Origin: Limosilactobacillus coleohominis 101-4-CHN
GTDB lineage: Bacteria > Bacillota > Bacilli > Lactobacillales > Lactobacillaceae
Assembly (NCBI RefSeq): GCF_000161935.1
Contig: NZ_GG698803.1
Location: forward strand, 25,076-82,867
Reading direction: 5' to 3'
Length of the DNA: 57,792 bases
Positions 52,915-57,792 of the stretch are shown in pieces. Every line of letters starts with the position of its first letter. Position 1 is the first letter of the stretch. The notes beneath the pieces were generated by a model that saw only the letters and a program-made list of their open reading frames with translations, was not told the DNA's origin and did not search any database. Both the position numbers and the translations under genes were made by a program.

Positions 52915-54888
52915 ATCCAAAGACTGCATGTAAACTAACTGGTCCGTTGAGACTTGTTCGTTAAGTGCGTTTGCTAAGTCAAACGAAATTTTATGCGCAG
53001 CAGCTTGTTGTTGGATATAGCTGTGTTCTGCTTGAAAGGCATTGATAAAGTAGCTAGTCATGAGATCAGCGTTAATCTTATTTTTACGTGAGAAGATTCG
53101 GTAACGGTTTAGGTATGTTCGCCGAACCGTGGCGATTTCATAAGCATTTTTCGGCGTTTGAGCATCATTCAAAAATTTATTAACACGTCGGATCACGATT
53201 CGTAAAACGGGGCCAATTTCATCATTAACCGCTTTAAAGTGGTCTTGCCGCGCTTTTTTTAATTCCGGATTTTTATGATAAAGTTTGATTACTTTCCGCC
53301 GGGCGTGTAGCCAGTGCAGACGGTGATACAACATGATAAAAGTATCCCAAAAACCGTGCTTTGATTTACTGAAGAGGTCACGGGCCATCAGCCGCGAGTA
53401 CATTCGTTCCTGCCGTTCAGTGATGACGTCATTATCGGTCAGTTCTTCAAGGGTATCTAATTCTACTTGGTGGCACTTTTGCAAGAGATGGTTATAGGTT
53501 TCGGTATTCAGGCGTGCCCGCATGGTCATTTGACTAGCCAATTGGTCAATTACTAAGGATTTTTCACGATTTTGTTCACCATTATTGGTTAAATCATTAA
53601 TGGCATACTGAACAGTATTGGTTAAAGCTTTGTGAAATTCGGCTTTAGAATAACTTTCTTGTTTTTGGGGAAGGAGTTTTGGAAAAGCAAAGGTACCAAC
53701 AAAAAGACTAATAAGGATTACAAAGGCCGCAATCAAAATTAAAGCATTCCGCATAGCAATTCGGTCTTCGTTGACCAGTAAAGGAATGGAAAAGGCCATC
53801 GCCATAGTGATGGTTCCGTGAACACCACCAATTGCTAGCAATAAGCTATCCAGTTTTTTATCTTGTTGTAAAGCTTTGGAATGCAGACGCACAAAACCAA
53901 TTTGTGACCATAAATACCTCAACCAGGTCATAACCAGATAAAGAACCAGTGCAATGCCAACAATTTTAAGAGTTTGCAGCTGTTTCATATGACCAAGCAC
54001 CATTGGCAAGCTGAGTCCCAAAAAGACGAACACAAGGCCGTTTAAAGCATCAGCAATGATGTTCCAAATAGTAGTAGTAGCAATCTGCACCTTGGTCGAA
54101 GTAAGGTGGAGACGGTCATACAAGATACTGTGCATGATCCCAGCTGCTACAACTGCTAGAATACCTGAGAGGTGGAGTTCTTCGGCTAACCAATAAACGA
54201 CAATCGGAGTCATTACATTAATTGGAATGACAATTGGGGCGATGTCAACGTGATGCTGCATTAGCGCGGTCCGCACGTTAATGAGCAGGGAGCCGGCAAT
54301 CATTCCAAAGATAATCCCACCAAAGAACACATACAGGAATGTCCAGATTCCTTGAGCAAGTGAGAATGAACCAGAAGCCAGGGCGGATGAAGCAAGACTA
54401 AACAGGACGATTCCCGATGCGTCATTAAAAAGTGATTCGTGTTCGAGGGTTAAACTAACGTTTTCTGGCATTTCGACATCAGTAGTCAACGATTTAACAG
54501 CGACGGCATCAGTTGGGGTAATAATGGCAGCAAGCATGAAGGCAACGGGGAATGAGAACGAACGTGGGAGGAGGAAATGTAATCCTAGCCCGAGGATAAT
54601 GACTGCAAAAAGCGCCAAATAGACAGCCATCGACATCGTCCTTGACAGTCCCCGTGCGAGTTGCCTAGAGGAAGTATTTTGACCGTCGTTAAACATGAGC
54701 GGTGCGATAATCAAGAGCATGAAAATTTCTGGTTCGAGTTGAAAAGTCTTTAAGTCAGGAATAATTGCTAAAACCACTCCAGCAATAATTTGATAAATTG
54801 CTAAAGGGAGGACAGGCCAAATTAAATGGATAATGTTGGCCGTAACGACGGCAACTAATAAGAGAACAATTCCGAGAACGGTCGACAT
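52912..54888 (-). CDS. CPA1-type Na+/H+ antiporter
   Basis: 658 residues from the ATG at 54888; AAAGGA precedes it on the minus strand, and the frame beyond it is not needed. About twelve membrane helices fill residues 1-420. Ion-site motifs include F-N-D-G-Q near 65, T-P-T-D-A-V-A-V near 126 and F-N-D-A-S-G near 154. A long hydrophilic C-terminal part of ~240 residues with many charged helices follows, as in NhaK-type carriers, and probably controls activity. It exchanges Na+ or K+ for protons at the membrane. Converges with the lactose operon. Confidence 0.9.
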   Translation of the reverse strand: MSTVLGIVLLLVAVVTANIIHLIWPVLPLAIYQIIAGVVLAIIPDLKTFQLEPEIFMLLIIAPLMFNDGQNTSSRQLARGLSRTMSMAVYLALFAVIILGLGLHFLLPRSFSFPVAFMLAAIITPTDAVAVKSLTTDVEMPENVSLTLEHESLFNDASGIVLFSLASSALASGSFSLAQGIWTFLYVFFGGIIFGMIAGSLLINVRTALMQHHVDIAPIVIPINVMTPIVVYWLAEELHLSGILAVVAAGIMHSILYDRLHLTSTKVQIATTTIWNIIADALNGLVFVFLGLSLPMVLGHMKQLQTLKIVGIALVLYLVMTWLRYLWSQIGFVRLHSKALQQDKKLDSLLLAIGGVHGTITMAMAFSIPLLVNEDRIAMRNALILIAAFVILISLFVGTFAFPKLLPQKQESYSKAEFHKALTNTVQYAINDLTNNGEQNREKSLVIDQLASQMTMRARLNTETYNHLLQKCHQVELDTLEELTDNDVITERQERMYSRLMARDLFSKSKHGFWDTFIMLYHRLHWLHARRKVIKLYHKNPELKKARQDHFKAVNDEIGPVLRIVIRRVNKFLNDAQTPKNAYEIATVRRTYLNRYRIFSRKNKINADLMTSYFINAFQAEHSYIQQQAAAHKISFDLANALNEQVSTDQLVYMQSLD

Positions 54889-54937
54889 AATATTAATCCT
54901 TTCTTGAATGTAATTTAGTTCTATTATAACGAAAAAT

Positions 54938-54983
54938 GTAAAAAAACAAGCGATTAGCAACTGGAAATTACTAATCGCTTGTT
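54938..54983 (-). terminator. Terminator after DUF4870-like gene
   Basis: AACAAGCGATTAG and CTAATCGCTTGTT pair exactly; seven T follow on the minus strand. Confidence 0.85.
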
Positions 54984-54990
54984 CAATTAA

Positions 54991-55335
54991 TTATTGCCGT
55001 TTAATTAAAACGCTAATTCCCATCGCCAAGTTGTAAATGTAGAGAATTAAGGAAATTAAAAGAGCTAAAACCGTTAGGATGCCGAAGAGCCAACCACCCG
55101 AACTACGGATCTGATCTATTCCGGCCGCGCCGAGAATAAAAAAGGTTAGTAGGGCGATAATCACGTAAAGGGCGGGGAAGATCTGCGTCCAGAAAGCAGA
55201 TCGCGCATGTCGAGCAACATACGGGTCCCGATGATCAACGATCCAAATGATTAATGGAAACAAAACGGGAAGAAATAGGATACTGAGGTAAGCCAAGCAA
55301 CTGAGAATCCTACTGGTTGTTGATTGATTATTCAT
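54991..55335 (-). CDS. Small membrane protein, DUF4870-like
   Basis: 114 residues from the ATG at 55335 with AAAGGAG upstream on the minus strand. Three membrane helices are separated by the motif D-H-R-D-P-Y-V-A-R-H-A-R-S-A-F-W near residue 40, which is characteristic of the DUF4870 (Tic20-like) family. No function is established. It follows the ecfT gene by about 35 bases on the same strand and may share its transcript. Confidence 0.72.
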   Translation of the reverse strand: MNNQSTTSRILSCLAYLSILFLPVLFPLIIWIVDHRDPYVARHARSAFWTQIFPALYVIIALLTFFILGAAGIDQIRSSGGWLFGILTVLALLISLILYIYNLAMGISVLIKRQ

Positions 55336-55369
55336 AATGCACTCCTTTTCTTTTAGTATACCAGAAAAG

Positions 55370-56023
55370 TTATGGGAGCATGAGTAATGTGACCTGAACA
55401 ATTGCCAAACTAGCGATGAGGGTTATCCAATCTCGTGTTTTAATCTGAATGACTTGAACATGGGTCCGTGAGCGTCCCTCAACAAAGCCTTGTGATTCCA
55501 TTGCTTGAGCGAGCACGTCCGACCAACTTAAAGCTGAGAGAATGGCTTTGAAGTAGAGCTGCGGTGACCAGAAGTTGAGAGTGATTCCGCGCATTTGGGC
55601 TGCAATGCGAATGGTTTGGATTGCTTGAATTGTGCGTGGAACAGTATTGAGGGCGGCTAATGTTCCATAGGCATATTTAGCTGGGAGGTGGGCATTTTGT
55701 TCTAGTGAGCGGGCAAGCTCAAGTGGAGACGTAGAAATAGTAATAAGAGCGCCTAAAAAGCAGTAGGCGTAGATCCGACTAACCATTACCCACGCAAAGA
55801 ACCAACTATGGCCTGGACTAAACCAGCGGATGGTAACTGCGATGGTTAAAGCAGGAAGCAAGGGGATAAGTAGTAATTTTACCAATGTCCGTAGTGAACA
55901 ATGATGCAAAATTAGAAAGATTAGTGCAAAGAAGATTAAGAGTAGGTTGGTGGTGATTTTATTGGTAAAAGATATTTCCAGGGAAATAATGATAATCAGT
56001 AATAATTTTAGACTAGGATTCAT
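55370..56023 (-). CDS. ykoC: ECF transporter transmembrane protein EcfT
   Basis: 217 residues from the ATG at 56023 with GGGAGGG upstream on the minus strand, overlapping the end of the ATPase gene by 11 bases. It has about five membrane helices and the coupling-helix motifs A-R-S-L-E near residue 105 and A-A-Q-M-R-G near 145, the A-R-G pair contacting the ATPase. It belongs to a dedicated (group I) ECF system for a thiamine-related compound, as the riboswitch shows. The symbol follows Bacillus usage. Confidence 0.85.
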   Translation of the reverse strand: MNPSLKLLLIIIISLEISFTNKITTNLLLIFFALIFLILHHCSLRTLVKLLLIPLLPALTIAVTIRWFSPGHSWFFAWVMVSRIYAYCFLGALITISTSPLELARSLEQNAHLPAKYAYGTLAALNTVPRTIQAIQTIRIAAQMRGITLNFWSPQLYFKAILSALSWSDVLAQAMESQGFVEGRSRTHVQVIQIKTRDWITLIASLAIVQVTLLMLP

Positions 56024-57398
56024 GACTTGCCCTCCCTTGATATGACAGTTGTCGACCACTCAGATTGAGATGATAGTCAATTAATGAATCGAGTCCCGTT
56101 AATTGATGACTGATAATCAGAATGGTTTGGGGTAAAACCTGCTGACAGTTATGAATTAGGTCAATCAAATTAGCGATTGATTGCTGATCTAGGCCACTGA
56201 ATGGTTCGTCAAGGAGCAACAATGACTGTCCCATCATTAGCATCACCAGTAATTGGAGCTTCTTCTTTTGACCACCAGAAAGGGAGTATACCACCTGATT
56301 GGTGAGATGTTGTAAACCTAGCTTGGTGATTGCGTCTGCTAAACGGGAGCGATTAAAGTAGGGATGCTGACCATTTTTTAGACTGAGTTCTAGTTCCTCC
56401 TGGACGGTTACCTTAAGAAACTGATCGTTGGCATTTTGAAAGACAAGGCCCAAGGTTTGGCCAAGTAGATGTGAAGAATAATTCTTTAAAGGACGATCAA
56501 AAAGCTGAACAGTTCCATCAAATGGAATGATTTTAGTTAATGCCTTGAAAAAAGAAGATTTGCCACTACCAGATTCACCGGTTAAAAGGGTCACCTTATT
56601 TTTATAGATGGTCAGTTCCGGTTGCTGAATAAGCAATTGATTCTGTCGCCGTAAGGTAAAGTTATGTAATGAAATAGCAGCCGGATCGGTTGATTGAGGT
56701 AGGATGGCTGGAACGTTATTAGGCTGATTAAATCGATCCAACAATTTTTGAGTAGCAGCTAATGATAATGGTTGAAAATGATTATTGAAATCAATGATTA
56801 GCGGATGAAGTGAATCATATGCGGCTAAATCGTGGTCGGCAATAATGATCGTTTTGCCGGTTTGAAGGAGTTTCTTTAGTTGTTGGATAATCAAAGTTCG
56901 ATTATGCAAGTCTAAACTTGCGAAGGGTTCATCCAAGAGGATGATTTGTGGATTCATTGCAATGATAACGGCTAAGCTGGCACGTTGCTGCTCACCACCG
57001 GAAAGGGTTGTGAAGTGGCGGTCAGCAAGGTGTAAAATACCAATTTCCTCTAAAGCTTGCTGAGTTAGTTGGGGAATGCGCTGAGCGGATACTTGCTGGT
57101 TTTCTAGTGCAAATTCGATTTCATGCCGTGGTGTGTCTAAAGCAAATTGTAATGCCGGGTCTTGAAACATCATGGCACAGGTGAGATGATCCGGGAGATT
57201 GATGGTGCCTGATAAGTGTCCGCCATACTTGGGGAGCAAACCGGCAATGATTCTAAGCAGGGTGGATTTTCCACAACCAGATTCACCGTAAAAAATAGTT
57301 AATTGATTAGTTGGAATAGATAATTGAGGAATATTGAGAATAGTTTGCTTTTTCTGATAACCAAACTGGAGTGATTCAATTGTAATTGGTGTTGTCAT
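56013..57398 (-). CDS. ykoD: ECF transporter ATPase, two fused domains
   Basis: 461 residues carrying two ABC domains in tandem. Domain 1: Walker A G-E-S-G-C-G-K-S-T at about 38-46, signature L-S-G-G-E near 135, Walker B I-I-L-L-D-E-P near 155. Domain 2: Walker A G-E-S-G-S-G-K-S-S near 277, signature L-S-G-G-Q-K-K-K-L near 375, Walker B L-L-L-L-D-E-P near 398. It powers uptake with EcfT. The TPP riboswitch directly upstream indicates thiamine or its precursor (hydroxymethylpyrimidine) as cargo. The S component (YkoE or ThiW type) normally found next to it is absent. Confidence 0.88.
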   Translation of the reverse strand: MTTPITIESLQFGYQKKQTILNIPQLSIPTNQLTIFYGESGCGKSTLLRIIAGLLPKYGGHLSGTINLPDHLTCAMMFQDPALQFALDTPRHEIEFALENQQVSAQRIPQLTQQALEEIGILHLADRHFTTLSGGEQQRASLAVIIAMNPQIILLDEPFASLDLHNRTLIIQQLKKLLQTGKTIIIADHDLAAYDSLHPLIIDFNNHFQPLSLAATQKLLDRFNQPNNVPAILPQSTDPAAISLHNFTLRRQNQLLIQQPELTIYKNKVTLLTGESGSGKSSFFKALTKIIPFDGTVQLFDRPLKNYSSHLLGQTLGLVFQNANDQFLKVTVQEELELSLKNGQHPYFNRSRLADAITKLGLQHLTNQVVYSLSGGQKKKLQLLVMLMMGQSLLLLDEPFSGLDQQSIANLIDLIHNCQQVLPQTILIISHQLTGLDSLIDYHLNLSGRQLSYQGRASHES

Positions 57399-57408
57399 AA
57401 TGACCTCG

Positions 57409-57450
57409 TTAAATAAAGAAACCCTGCCGGATTAAAATGTCCGCCAGGGT
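57409..57450 (-). terminator. Riboswitch-controlled terminator of the ECF module
   Basis: On the minus strand ACCCTGGCGGA pairs with TCCGGCAGGGT (one mismatch) and is followed by TTCTTTATTT, just before the ykoD start. It would form the off state of the TPP riboswitch. Confidence 0.75.
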
Positions 57451-57479
57451 GGTAATTATAAAATAAAAAACAACCTTGT

Positions 57480-57546
57480 GATCTCCCTTCGCTGGTCCTA
57501 ACCAGAGCAGGTTCGATGGGTATTTCTCAGCCGTGTGGCACCCCAG
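57480..57546 (-). promoter_or_regulatory. TPP riboswitch (thi box)
   Basis: On the minus strand it reads GGGGTGCC, then GGCTGAGA, ACCC, GAACCTG, GGT-loop-ACC and GCGAAGGGA, the full thi-box order. The P1 ends (TGGGGTG / GGGAGA) and the CUGAGA core are intact. It precedes the ECF ATPase gene with a terminator between, so thiamine pyrophosphate should shut the operon. Confidence 0.95.
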
Positions 57547-57609
57547 ACAAAGATAATTAAATTTAGTTTAATCATACCGAAAGCAGCAGTGAAGTGCAAG
57601 CGGGTAGAA

Positions 57610-57760
57610 TAATTAACAGGCTGTGGAAAAGATGTGCACAACTCTGAGTGAGGCGTAGTTGCTGATTAGACAGCATTTGTGAATGGGAGGAAGTAATTAT
57701 TAACAGGTTTCCACAAGATATTGTGGATAACTAATAAATCATCCCCAATCATTTGGGGAA
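57610..57760. other. Cluster of DnaA boxes, possible origin of replication
   Basis: Two perfect DnaA boxes read on the minus strand: TTTTCCACA (57630-57622) and TTATCCACA (57730-57722). Two others match at eight of nine positions: TTGTGCACA (57641-57633, minus) and GTTTCCACA (57707-57715, plus). Two are preceded by ATTAACAGG. CCCCAA-TCAT-TTGGGG (about 57742-57757) forms a hairpin. The window ends before any gene; a GTG at 57777 with GGAG upstream could be a start. Between 57549 and 57610 I see nothing else. Confidence 0.5.
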
Positions 57761-57792
57761 ACTGGAGAATAAGTATGTGAATTTGAAGGTGA

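Overview
The window is chromosomal DNA of a low-GC Firmicute, almost certainly a member of the Lactobacillaceae. The basis is mixed. The gene content includes a water-forming NADH oxidase, LacS fused to an EIIA domain with a GH42 beta-galactosidase, tyrosine decarboxylase clusters, a KxYKxGKxW-signal cell-wall protein, a T-box before trpS and CcpA-type cre sites. Ribosome binding sites are AGGAGG-like. Transketolase, 6-phosphogluconate dehydrogenase and an ascorbate route ending at xylulose-5-P would suit a heterofermentative (Limosilactobacillus-like) species, but the genus is only inference.

Layout. 1-4.4 kb: tail of a VOC-family gene, nox, a decayed signal-peptidase-like gene and transketolase. 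4.4-18.1 kb: two related tyramine-type clusters. Cluster 1 is tdc1-tyrP-nhaC-tyrS1; cluster 2 is tdc2-DUF554-tyrS2. Between them lie an amino-acid permease and a convergent trpS with a Trp T-box. Each tyrS stop codon opens a ~195-200 nt conserved RNA element that ends in a terminator. Its closing helix and internal helices are kept in both copies, and I could not match it to a known riboswitch class. 18.2-22.3 kb: a galactitol-type PTS with a BglG/MtlR-type regulator and a separate EIIA-like protein. 22.4-25.6 kb: a mannose-family PTS on the minus strand, with three TTG starts. 25.7-31.2 kb: a phosphatase/LysR pair, gnd, an Rpn-family nuclease, an amidohydrolase and a cytochrome b5-like protein. 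31.2-38.1 kb: a complete L-ascorbate PTS and catabolic operon (ulaG-C-A-B-D-E-F) with a divergent DeoR-type regulator, followed by ptsI (EI). 40.3-46.7 kb: a coiled-coil wall-anchored protein, a universal stress protein, two small unknown genes, a ~180 nt structured ncRNA with its own promoter and terminator, and an ATPase / methyltransferase-like / XRE trio. 46.8-52.9 kb: a hydrolase and lacI-lacS-bga. 52.9-57.5 kb: a CPA1 antiporter, a small membrane protein and a TPP-riboswitch-controlled ECF module with no visible S component. The last ~180 bases carry several DnaA boxes and may belong to the replication origin.

How the genes work together. The decarboxylase clusters import an aromatic amino acid, decarboxylate it and export the amine, giving acid tolerance and proton-motive force; the linked tyrosyl-tRNA synthetases tie the loci to tyrosine supply. 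Three PTS permeases within 20 kb, plus an EI gene, form a sugar and sugar-acid uptake island. Ascorbate is taken to D-xylulose-5-P, which meets the pentose-phosphate enzymes Tkt and Gnd. Lactose enters by LacS and is hydrolysed by the GH42 enzyme behind a perfect LacI/CcpA-type operator.

No tRNA, rRNA, CRISPR array or intact insertion sequence was seen. The strongest candidates for something undescribed are the duplicated tyrS-linked RNA element, the second decarboxylase cluster with its changed active-site surroundings, the ncRNA at about 44.0-44.2 kb, and the phased TTTTAGA repeats over the ATPase promoter.
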